Of a DNA stretch of 64,000 bases, positions 36,809 through 44,499 are shown piece after piece; the first letter of the stretch is position 1, and each line of letters begins with the position of its first letter. Origin of the DNA: Phycisphaerae bacterium (GTDB lineage Bacteria > Planctomycetota > Phycisphaerae > UBA1845 > Fen-1342); the NCBI GenBank assembly GCA_022072445.1, contig JAJVHV010000013.1, positions 1 to 64,000 on the forward strand, written 5' to 3'. Made by a program: the position numbers and the translations under genes. The notes under the pieces are model-generated. The model did not search any database and had not been told where the DNA came from. It saw nothing but the letters and a program-made list of their open reading frames with translations.

Positions 36809-37344
36809 AGTTTGACGATATCCGACCCCGAAAGGCCGGTACCTATCCTGTCTGTGTTGAAGGCTCAAACACTCACGTCTGTTGCGAGAATGTTTGAGCT
36901 GCTTCCGCCTCTCGACGGAAAACACTTTGCCGATATCCGATATCCGGATCCCGGCCGGCACCCCAAACCCGCTTCCGCAGGCAGAGATGCATCACATTCT
37001 CGCGGCTATTCGTCCACTGTTCACTTGTCAAAGATCGCCCGGCCAACATGCGCCGGGCCGAGTATGTTACCACCCGCGCCGACGGTTGCAAGCCCCTTTC
37101 GAGCCCTAAATCCGAAAAAATTGCTGCGATTTGCGCTACCGCAGCGGACGTTTTATCGGACGATATCGCTGGACACCCCCTCAACCCTATACTTCCTACA
37201 CGCAGGCGACGACGCCGATAACGTCAAACCCATGGGATCGCGACGCCGCCCGCCCAGCCGATTTGGAACGCTGTAGGAACCAGGGCCAAACGCTGGCGCG
37301 ATGCCGGGTCCCGGCGCCTTGGCCGAATTTCAGGGAGGTCCATC
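36809..37344. other. Leader region between 16S rRNA and the propeller lipoprotein gene
   Basis: No gene supported. It holds the 16S leader with repeats of GATATCCG (36825-36960) and the promoter candidate above. A TATACT box at 37188-37193 may belong to a promoter for the divergent lipoprotein gene. Confidence 0.55.
37064..37091 (-). promoter_or_regulatory. Candidate 16S rRNA promoter
   Basis: On the minus strand, TTGCAA, 16-base spacer, TAACAT, about 255 bases before the 16S 5' end. It lies just upstream of a GCCCGGC/GCCGGGC hairpin in the leader. By eye only. Confidence 0.35.
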
Positions 37345-39348
37345 ATGACGTCTCGCCGCTTCGCTGCTCAGTCCGTCGCCGCTCTTGCCCTGTTGCTGGT
37401 CGCGGGTTGCCCGGCACTCGACAACATCCTGAACCAGAACAGCAGCAGCAACTCAAACGACAACGACTCGACCGGGCTGGATAACCCGTCCGGTCTGGTG
37501 CGCTTCAAGTCCGCTAACGAATTGCTCGAGTTCTTCCGCCAGCAGGTCAACCAGCGCCACGGGCAAAACCGCATGTTCTTCGGCATGGGCGCCGCAGCCG
37601 CCGACGCGTCGAACGAGACCGCCGGCGCCGCCGACGACGGCGCGACGCCCGACCCGTTCAGCACCACCAACCTGCAGGAGGAGGGCGTCGACGAGAGCGA
37701 CGTCTTCAAGTCCGACGGGACGTACTTCTATGTCGCCGACGGCGGCAAAGTGCGCGTCGTGAAGGCCGCCCCGCGCAGCGAGCTGGCGCAGGTCGGCGAA
37801 GTGACGCTGGCGAGCGACGTTTACGTTGATTCGCTCTACCTGCACGAGGGCAAGCTGCTGGCCCTGGCCGTGAAGTACGTTTCGTATGACAGCATCGACA
37901 GCCGCTTCGGACGGCCGGAGCTGCTGATCTATCCGCCGTACTACGTGGGCAACAGCGTCGTGCTGTACGAGGTGGACATCTCGAATCCCGCCGCGCCGGC
38001 CGTCGCAAGGCACATCGAGCTGGACGGCTCGCTGGTCTCGTCGCGGTTGACAAACAACCGCGTGATTGTCGTGCTGACCATCGCGCCGAAGCTGCCCGAC
38101 AACCCGACCGTGCTGTCGGTGAACAATCTCGGCCTCGACGACGTGCTGCCGCAGGTCCGCACCGGCGCGGGGTCGGCGGTTATGGTCGGCTGGGAGAACT
38201 GGCTGCGGCCGGAGATCGCCGACGGCTATTTCATGACCGCGATCCTGACGCTCGACGCCGGCAACATCGAGTCGATCCTCAACTCGGTGGCGGTGCTGGC
38301 GAATTGCGGCACGATCTACGTCTCGCCCGAGGCCGTCTACCTGACCGACGCGACGTATGACATGGAGGACAACTATCGGCAATCGACTGCCGTGCGCAAG
38401 TTCGCCTTCGACGCGAATGGCGTGGCGGCATACGCCGCCAGCGGCAAGGTGCCTGGGCAGTTGCTGAACCAGTTCTCGCTGGGCGAGAGCGACGGCGACC
38501 TGCGCCTGGCCACGCACATCGAGAACTTCAGCATGTTCGTCGGCATCGGCTTTTCCGATGACGTCGCCGTTTCCAGCGACGTCGCCCAGACCGCCGACGA
38601 GCCGCTCAGCGGCCCGACCAACGCCGTCTACGTGCTCCGGCAGAGCGGCGAGAGCCTCGACATCGTCGGCCGCGTCGAGAACATCGCCGAGAACGAGCGC
38701 ATCTACTCGGCGCGCTTCATCGGCGATCGCGGCTACCTGGTCACGTTCCGCCGGATCGACCCGCTTTTCGTGCTCGATCTGTCGGACGCGGCGTCGCCGA
38801 AAATCGTGGGCGAGTTGAAGGTGCCCGGCTACAGCGACTATCTGCACCCGATCGGGACGGACCGGTTGATCGGCGTGGGCCGCTCGGCGCTGACGACCGG
38901 TTTCGGCAACACGATCCCCGACGCGCTGCAGCTTTCGCTCTTCGACGTGAAAGACCCGGCTAATCCGAAGCTGATCGAGCAGATCCAGCTCGGCGGCACC
39001 GGCAGCTCGTCAGATGTCAGCCACACGCACAAGGCGTTCACTTATCTGCCGCAGACCGGCGTGCTGGCCATCCCCGCGCAGCTCTACAAGGACATCAACG
39101 ATCCGTTCGTCTTCGGCGGCGTCGAATTTGACGGCGTGCTGGTGTTCGACGTTGACCCCGACGCGGGATTCACCGCGCTGGGCAGCGTGGCGTCGGTCGT
39201 CGAGAGCGACGAGTTCGGCTACACGTACACGCCGTGGCGCCGCGCGTCGCTGATCGGCGACAGCGTTTACGCCTTGACGCCGCAAGGCATCCGCGCCGCC
39301 GCAACGTCCGATTTCAACACGACGACCACCGTGACGTTCGCGGACTGA
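37345..39348 (+). CDS. Beta-propeller lipoprotein (pfam09826 type)
   Basis: 667 residues. AGGGAGG precedes the ATG. A signal ends L-L-L-V-A-G-C, a good lipobox with Cys22, then an Asn/Ser/Asp-rich linker (N-Q-N-S-S-S-N-S-N-D-N-D). The core has T-N-L-Q-E-E-G-V-D-E-S-D-V-F-K-S-D-G, the entry motif of the large secreted beta-propeller family distantly related to WD40, and many propeller blades thereafter (L-L-A-L-A-V-K-Y, I-E-Q-I-Q-L). It should be anchored outside the cytoplasmic membrane; ligand unknown. It is divergent from the 16S gene with a 536-base gap. Confidence 0.88.
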   Translation: MTSRRFAAQSVAALALLLVAGCPALDNILNQNSSSNSNDNDSTGLDNPSGLVRFKSANELLEFFRQQVNQRHGQNRMFFGMGAAAADASNETAGAADDGATPDPFSTTNLQEEGVDESDVFKSDGTYFYVADGGKVRVVKAAPRSELAQVGEVTLASDVYVDSLYLHEGKLLALAVKYVSYDSIDSRFGRPELLIYPPYYVGNSVVLYEVDISNPAAPAVARHIELDGSLVSSRLTNNRVIVVLTIAPKLPDNPTVLSVNNLGLDDVLPQVRTGAGSAVMVGWENWLRPEIADGYFMTAILTLDAGNIESILNSVAVLANCGTIYVSPEAVYLTDATYDMEDNYRQSTAVRKFAFDANGVAAYAASGKVPGQLLNQFSLGESDGDLRLATHIENFSMFVGIGFSDDVAVSSDVAQTADEPLSGPTNAVYVLRQSGESLDIVGRVENIAENERIYSARFIGDRGYLVTFRRIDPLFVLDLSDAASPKIVGELKVPGYSDYLHPIGTDRLIGVGRSALTTGFGNTIPDALQLSLFDVKDPANPKLIEQIQLGGTGSSSDVSHTHKAFTYLPQTGVLAIPAQLYKDINDPFVFGGVEFDGVLVFDVDPDAGFTALGSVASVVESDEFGYTYTPWRRASLIGDSVYALTPQGIRAAATSDFNTTTTVTFAD

Positions 39349-39608
39349 CCGCGGTGGCGTTTGCCGAAGTACCGCATACGTTGGCCGATGAACCGCCGTG
39401 ACGATCGCGGATGACGGCTTGCCGAACCGCGACGACGTTCGCGGAACGACCCCTCAACACCGCCGCGCGGGGCGGACACTCGACCGGGTGCCCGCCCCGG
39501 TGCGTGAATTCGGAGCCCGGCGCGGCTGCGACCGGTCTTGGCCAAACAGCACGTGCAGCTTCGCGCGGCATTCTCGTGCGTCGTGCGAGATGGCCGAGTC
39601 GGAGTGCG

Positions 39609-39962
39609 TCAGCCGCCGCTCTCGTCGCTCCCGTTTTTCGGAATGGGCTTGCCGTCGCAAATGACCACGTCCTTGCGCCGGTACACCGCGGCGCAAGCCA
39701 GCTTCCTGGCCGCTGCTTTCACGCCGAACGTGTGCGTTCGCCCACCGCCGCTCTCGCCCGCTGTGCTCTTCTCGTACTTCCAGTCCGCCTTGCTCAGGAA
39801 AATCACGTCGACGCGCCAGATGAACACGTTGGCCAGTTCGTAGTAGAGTTCGACAAGCTCGGCAAGCGCCTTCTCAACGTATTCGATCGCGCGGCGGATC
39901 GCGGCGACGCCCAGTCCGGTAGGCAGCGGTACTGAGGCGTCGAAGTCACTGAGCTTCGCCAT
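39609..39962 (-). CDS. 117-residue unknown protein overlapping DNA methyltransferase
   Basis: GGGAG lies 4 bases before the ATG, inside the 3' end of the methyltransferase gene, with a 17-base overlap; coupled translation is likely. Residues 1-45 are helical (A-I-E-Y-V-E-K-A-L-A-E-L-V-E-L-Y-Y-E-L), and the rest has I-W-R-V-D-V-I-F-L-S-K-A-D-W-K-Y-E and G-G-G-R-T-H-T-F-G. I cannot name the family. Position suggests a restriction-modification partner, and the D-x(n)-E-x-K-like elements are not clear enough to call an endonuclease. It may be shortened relative to a longer ancestor. Confidence 0.6.
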   Translation of the reverse strand: MAKLSDFDASVPLPTGLGVAAIRRAIEYVEKALAELVELYYELANVFIWRVDVIFLSKADWKYEKSTAGESGGGRTHTFGVKAAARKLACAAVYRRKDVVICDGKPIPKNGSDESGG

Positions 39963-40902
39963 GGCGCTCCCCGATGAGAAGCTCAGCCAGTTGCGGCACA
40001 GCTCGGGACGCGAGGTGAAAATATGCCGGGTTACACTCGATTCCTACGCTGCGAAGCCCGACCGCCGAGGCGGCCGCGATCGTCGAGCCGGCGCCCATGA
40101 AGGGATCGAGAATCACCCCTTCACCCAGCGGCAACGACGCTCGCACCAATTGCCGCATGAGTGACTGGGGCTTGAGCGACGGATGCGGTGCGATGCGACG
40201 CTCAGCGCCGCGTGCTGGCGCCGCGTGCAGCAGGTCTTTGAACGGCTCCGTCGCTGAAATTCGCCGCAACCCGCCGGTCTTCCACTTCCGCAGATTGTCC
40301 TGCACGCGGCCCTCGCAGGGCTTGCGAAAGAGTCCCCACGGCTCCCAGCAGGACTTCGGCATGACCGACACCTCGTCGAACTCCTTGTGCGCGTTCTTCG
40401 GCCGATCGCCGCCGCGGAGCGTGTGCACCACACGGATAATCTCACCGCGTTTCTCGAAGCCCGCCGCGACAAAGGGTTCGTAGACGAGATACGACACCAG
40501 CGGGTTGGTCGCAATGAAAACGTGGGCTCCCGGCACGAGCACCGGGTAGAGTCGCGCCGCCAGCCGGCGGAAAAAATCACGGAGCTGCGCGCGATCGGCC
40601 TCGCGCAAGATCGTAAAACGCGGCAGAGGGCTACGCCGGTGCCCATCGAACGAGGGCGGTATCCGCCACACGCCGCCGCGCCCCCTCTCACGTTTGGCCA
40701 GCTCGTCCGGTTGATATTCGATCAGCCCGTAGGGCGGGTCGGTGACGACGGCGTGGATTGAGTTCCGCGCCGCGTGCGAAAGCCACTCGAATGCGTCAGC
40801 CTGCACCAGCTCGTAGCAGCCGAACCCGCCCGAAGCTCGAAAACCCGGAAACCAGTGCGCCGACGTCCGCTGGCCCGATTGCTTGATTCGCCGCGCATGC
40901 AT
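39946..40902 (-). CDS. DNA methyltransferase (N4/N6, beta-class)
   Basis: 318 residues from the ATG at 40902. Catalytic motif T-D-P-P-Y-G-L (residues 54-60) comes before the SAM-binding D-P-F-M-G-A-G-S (266-273), the beta-class order of N6-adenine and N4-cytosine enzymes. H-P-S-L-K-P-Q-S-L-M between them is typical too. The D-P-P-Y form favours N6-adenine. It sits with a 117-residue gene of unknown role; no obvious restriction endonuclease is nearby, so it may be a solitary, regulatory or defence relic. The ribosome-binding site is weak. Confidence 0.9.
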   Translation of the reverse strand: MHARRIKQSGQRTSAHWFPGFRASGGFGCYELVQADAFEWLSHAARNSIHAVVTDPPYGLIEYQPDELAKRERGRGGVWRIPPSFDGHRRSPLPRFTILREADRAQLRDFFRRLAARLYPVLVPGAHVFIATNPLVSYLVYEPFVAAGFEKRGEIIRVVHTLRGGDRPKNAHKEFDEVSVMPKSCWEPWGLFRKPCEGRVQDNLRKWKTGGLRRISATEPFKDLLHAAPARGAERRIAPHPSLKPQSLMRQLVRASLPLGEGVILDPFMGAGSTIAAASAVGLRSVGIECNPAYFHLASRAVPQLAELLIGERHGEAQ

Positions 40903-40932
40903 GCCGCTGAGAGTACCACAAACCGCTGCGGC

Positions 40933-40966
40933 ACAAAAACGATGACCCCGGCCCGAAGGCCGGGGT
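40933..40966 (-). terminator. Intrinsic terminator of the 41045-41731 gene
   Basis: On the minus strand, an ACCCCGGCC/GGCCGGGGT stem with a TTCG tetraloop (40966-40945), then T5 at 40939-40935. It lies about 80 bases past the stop codon of the PEP-CTERM-like gene and just before the methyltransferase start. Confidence 0.7.
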
Positions 40967-41044
40967 TCGTGTTTCAACACATCGGCGAAAACTGCCGGCG
41001 GGTGCGGAGCCCGGAACGATTGCCGGGCCCGGAGCGGCGCCGGA

Positions 41045-41731
41045 CTAGCGGCGGAATCGCCGCGCGATGGCCAGACCGATGACGCCGAGCAATGCGGCGC
41101 CAGGTGCGGGAATCATGGTCAACTGATCCTGGGCGGCGTCGCCGATGCGGAAGCCGTGCCGCGCGGTCGCCCAGACCAGATTCAGGACGCGAACGTTGCC
41201 GAGATAATCGAGGCCGTCGTAGCCGCCGGCGCCGTTGCCATAGCGGTTGTACCACGAGCCGCCGGCCGCGACCGCGGTGTTGGCCATCGACAGCCACGTG
41301 GCGGCCTGGCCGTTGACCGAGCCGATCTCGCCTTCGAGATACCAGATGACTTCCTGAAGCTCGTCGGCCGAGCTGGCCCGCGTCACGCCGTAGTTATAGC
41401 CCGCCAGCGTGCCCTCGCGGAACGACTGATAAAGGAACGCGGCCTGTGCCGAGAGCGGATCGTTGACCGGATGCGCCGCGTGCGTCACGCCGACCACGCG
41501 GAACCCGTGGCTACTGTAGTCGATGTACTCGGTCCGCTGGATGCAAAACGTGCGGAAGTTCGCGACCGAAGCCCGGCTGAGATTGTCCAGCTCGAACTCG
41601 CCGCCCGGCCCGCTGCCGGCGGCGTCGATAAAGCGGACGATGTCGCCCACGTGTTCGTTGTCGCCCAGGGCGATGGACCCGCCGCACACCAGGCTGGCAC
41701 CCACGCCGATGATCAACCCCCACTTGCGCAT
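41045..41731 (-). CDS. PEP-CTERM-like exported protein
   Basis: 228 residues from the ATG at 41731, one codon after an alternative ATG. A signal (L-I-I-G-V-G-A-S-L-V-C-G-G-S-I-A-L) is followed by a Gly-poor soluble domain with no family I recognise, and a C-terminal I-P-A-P-G-A-A-L-L, hydrophobic helix and R-R-F-R-R. This is the P-A-P variant of PEP-CTERM tails. GGAG is 6 bases before the second ATG. A good terminator follows. It is probably sorted to the surface, as with the product of 7677-8660. Confidence 0.75.
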   Translation of the reverse strand: MRKWGLIIGVGASLVCGGSIALGDNEHVGDIVRFIDAAGSGPGGEFELDNLSRASVANFRTFCIQRTEYIDYSSHGFRVVGVTHAAHPVNDPLSAQAAFLYQSFREGTLAGYNYGVTRASSADELQEVIWYLEGEIGSVNGQAATWLSMANTAVAAGGSWYNRYGNGAGGYDGLDYLGNVRVLNLVWATARHGFRIGDAAQDQLTMIPAPGAALLGVIGLAIARRFRR

Positions 41732-41734
41732 CAT

Positions 41735-42145
41735 GATCTCCGCCTTCCGGCGCCGTCGGCGCCTGACGATTAGAGTTCAACCACCCTGGGCATTACTCGC
41801 CCCTCACACGACAATAAGCAGACGCCGGGGGGCGATTCAATCACTTTCTTTCCAGGATTCACCAAGAATCGGCGGCGGGAGAGATAAATTCTGCGATCGC
41901 CGCGCGGCAACCATGCGGGGCGATAACGCGTCTGGCCCTGCCGATAATTCACCCGCCAACGCGCCGCACGCGCCCGATTGCCCCCCGCGCATTTCCCGGA
42001 TCTGGGCCCGCCCCGCACGCCGCACACTCCCGATAGCTCGCGGCGCACTCGCCGCCCCCCGCGGGCATTATCGGCTTGGGCGCGCCCGCGGGTGAATCGA
42101 CTTAACAAACTTCATTTTTGCGATGAGAGCACCGATCAAACGAAC
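41735..42145. other. Gene-free stretch
   Basis: No gene or clear element is supported in these 411 bases. Long GC-rich frames exist but show no signal, motif or ribosome-binding site. Confidence 0.5.
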
Positions 42146-42571
42146 GTGCACGCCGATTCGATCCAGTTCGCGCAGCCGTCACACGCGGCAGGGTTCTCCG
42201 AGCTCGCCGGCTCGAGCAACCACGTGCTGACGCGTCCGCGCCGCGTCGCGCTGCTGATGGTGGGCGTGTGGATCCTCAATGCGTTCGACCTGGGTTTTAC
42301 CGGGATCGCGACGGCACTGGGGAATTTCACCGAGCTGAATCCGATCGCGGCGCACCTGCTCGACACCGACTGGACGCACGTCATGCTCTACAAGATCGGG
42401 CTGACGGCGCTGGGCACGCTGATCATGATGCGCCTGGCGCGGCACTCGGTCGCCGAGCTGGGCTGCTGGTTGCTGTTCAGCGCCTACGTCTACGTCGCGG
42501 TGCGCTGGTACGTCTACTACGAGTACTGGTTCAACGAGACCGCGATGCTCTACCGCTTCTCCAACATGTAG
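42146..42571 (+). CDS. Small membrane protein of the DUF5658 type
   Basis: About 141 residues if translation begins at the GTG at 42146, which has only a weak upstream site; the frame is open to 41978. Three helices: V-A-L-L-M-V-G-V-W-I-L-N-A-F-D-L-G-F, then Y-K-I-G-L-T-A-L-G-T-L-I-M-M, then L-L-F-S-A-Y-V-Y-V-A-V-R-W-Y. The motif N-A-F-D-x-x-F-T ... E-L-N-P-I-A is the hallmark of this small family. Function unknown. It converges with the helical paralogue gene 32 bases on. Confidence 0.65.
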   Translation: MHADSIQFAQPSHAAGFSELAGSSNHVLTRPRRVALLMVGVWILNAFDLGFTGIATALGNFTELNPIAAHLLDTDWTHVMLYKIGLTALGTLIMMRLARHSVAELGCWLLFSAYVYVAVRWYVYYEYWFNETAMLYRFSNM

Positions 42572-42602
42572 CTTCGGCGCGAGCGGCCTGCCGGGCAAGC
42601 GG

Positions 42603-43982
42603 TCACTTTCGCTCAGGCTCGGTCTTGCCGCCGCGCTTCTCGACGGCGGCGCGCTGCGCCCGCGTCGGCAGCTTCTCCAGCCGCGGCTTGAGCTCCTTTT
42701 CGAATATGTCGTCCAGCGGTTTGAAGAGCTCGCCGCGGCGCTCCTCGCGGCGCTGGGCTTTTTCCGGCGTGTTGGTGCGGTCGAGCGCCGCGTATTCCTT
42801 CTCGAGGGCTTCAAACTCGCCCTTGTGCCGGGCGATGTGCGTGGCGGCCGTCTCCTGGCACTCCTTCAGAATGCTACGGGCCTTTTCGGCCTGTTCGGTG
42901 TTCAACTCGTAGCGCTCGATGAAGTCGAGCACGTACTTCTCCCACGCGGTGAGTGTGCGCTGGGTGGATGGCTGAAGCAGCGTCGGGTCGGCGGCGAATG
43001 CGGCCATCTTCTCCTCTCGCCGGGCGCGCTCCGCTTCCAGGCGCGCGAGCTCGGCCTGCACGGCGGGACTGACGCGCAGCTCGCCGGCCTTCTCGCGTTC
43101 GCCAAACTCGTCGGGCGAAATCAGACGCGCTCCGTCCCAAAACAGAATGTTCAACTCCTGGCCCAGATCGTTGAAGTGCAAGATGTTCACGCCCGGCTCG
43201 ATGCCGATGTCCTCGGGGCGGAACGACCTCGGCTGCCCCGGCTGATTAAACGCGGCCCCGTGAACGCGGATAATCTCGAAAGGTTCCTTCCCGTCCCTGA
43301 AGGATGTTCGATAGAAACGGACGACCGCGGGATACCACACTCCGTCGTATTGCTGCAATTCGCTGCGTGATTCGTATTGGATCTTGCCGTCGTCGACGCG
43401 CGCGACGCGCACAGGCGAGTAACCTCGAGACGGGTCGATCCACAGGCGCGTGGACTGATTGCCGTTCTCGATTGTGATGACCGGCATCCCATCCTCTTCC
43501 ACCAGGCGCGTTCGGCTCTGGTCGGTCGCGAGCGCCTCGCTTACACCGGCCGGCGTGTAGGCAGCCGTCATGCCCAGGCTGCGCACGTCCGGTGCGCCGT
43601 GTTTTCCTGGCACCAGCGGCCGCACCTCGGCACGGATAGAACCGGATTGATGAGTCCAGAAGCGATCGGCCGTTGTCAGTGCCTGGATCGGTCTCGTGCC
43701 CAGCACGATTCCTCCAGAAAGTGGTTGCCCATCAGGACCGCGCGCAATCACGCCGCTCTCATCGCCCCGGTGGACGTAGATGCGTTCCTCGTTGGCAATC
43801 CGACTTGTGTACAGACGTGTGCTGCGCTTGCCCTGTTTGTCGACCTTCTCGCGCGACCATTCAATGTGAGCTGTCGCGATCGAAGCCCGGCACTGCTCTG
43901 CCATCTGGAGTAGTTGAGCAGCATCCGGAGCATCCTGCATGGGCGCAGACAACGCGAGCATACTCAGCAGGCAGATTTCCAT
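42603..43982 (-). CDS. Large secreted protein, paralogue of 2259-3668
   Basis: 459 residues from the ATG at 43982 with AGGAGA upstream, opening on a signal (MEICLLSMLALSAPMQDAP). Shares I-Y-V-H-R-G-D-E-S-G-V-I-A-R-G-P-D-G-Q-P, D-I-G-I-E-P-G-V-N, L-F-W-D-G, E-R-E-K-A-G-E and R-L-E-K-L-P-T-R-A-Q-R with the other copy, in order. The C-terminal 150 residues are helical, with Y-E-L-N-T-E-Q-A-E-K-A-R-S-I-L, an LTxxQ-like element. The cysteine-rich gene 43993-44367 begins the same operon, 10 bases upstream. Unlike the first locus there is no 462-1508 or MauE-like gene in between. Function unknown. Confidence 0.78.
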   Translation of the reverse strand: MEICLLSMLALSAPMQDAPDAAQLLQMAEQCRASIATAHIEWSREKVDKQGKRSTRLYTSRIANEERIYVHRGDESGVIARGPDGQPLSGGIVLGTRPIQALTTADRFWTHQSGSIRAEVRPLVPGKHGAPDVRSLGMTAAYTPAGVSEALATDQSRTRLVEEDGMPVITIENGNQSTRLWIDPSRGYSPVRVARVDDGKIQYESRSELQQYDGVWYPAVVRFYRTSFRDGKEPFEIIRVHGAAFNQPGQPRSFRPEDIGIEPGVNILHFNDLGQELNILFWDGARLISPDEFGEREKAGELRVSPAVQAELARLEAERARREEKMAAFAADPTLLQPSTQRTLTAWEKYVLDFIERYELNTEQAEKARSILKECQETAATHIARHKGEFEALEKEYAALDRTNTPEKAQRREERRGELFKPLDDIFEKELKPRLEKLPTRAQRAAVEKRGGKTEPERK

Positions 43983-43992
43983 CGCCGGTCTC

Positions 43993-44367
43993 CTATAGGC
44001 AGCCCAAACCGCTGTAGACGTACGTGCTGCATTCATTCGGGCCGAAGTTGACGGGGAGGTCGTCCGATGCGCACACGTTGCCATTGCAGTTCGGCGGCGG
44101 ATAGCAATCGTACTCGATCCAACACGGATGCATTTCCGATCTGACGGCCTTGTTTCCACCCGCCTGAATCGCCAACAGGGCGACGCAGGCCCGCCAGGAA
44201 TCCGGGTCGCAGGAATCGCCTGAACACAGCGGACATGCGGTGGCATCACAGTTGGAGCAGCATGGTTCCGGAGGATGAACGATGTAGATCGTGTAACAGG
44301 GCACGTTGGGCTGACAAGGAACAGCCAACGATGCGAACGAAGCGAGCAGAAGCAGCCCGGCGATCAT
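43993..44367 (-). CDS. Cysteine-rich secreted small protein, second locus
   Basis: 124 residues; GAGGAG lies 6 bases before the ATG. After a signal (MIAGLLLLASFASLAVP) come 15 cysteines, including P-C-C-S-N-C, A-C-P-L-C and C-N-G-N-V-C, so a disulphide-rich exported domain. It is similar in type, not in exact sequence, to 43-486. It heads a two-gene operon with the helical paralogue. This repeated pairing is the best support for a common function. Confidence 0.72.
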   Translation of the reverse strand: MIAGLLLLASFASLAVPCQPNVPCYTIYIVHPPEPCCSNCDATACPLCSGDSCDPDSWRACVALLAIQAGGNKAVRSEMHPCWIEYDCYPPPNCNGNVCASDDLPVNFGPNECSTYVYSGLGCL

Positions 44368-44499
44368 GCGAGTCTCCTCATAGTATGTGAATTCGCCACC
44401 CGAGTCACTTCATGCGGAACATACCCCCCCCCCCCGCTCTGTCAAGCGCCGCGGCGTGCGGCACGTTCGCATGGAATGGAGGACGCCTGAGCGGCCCGG

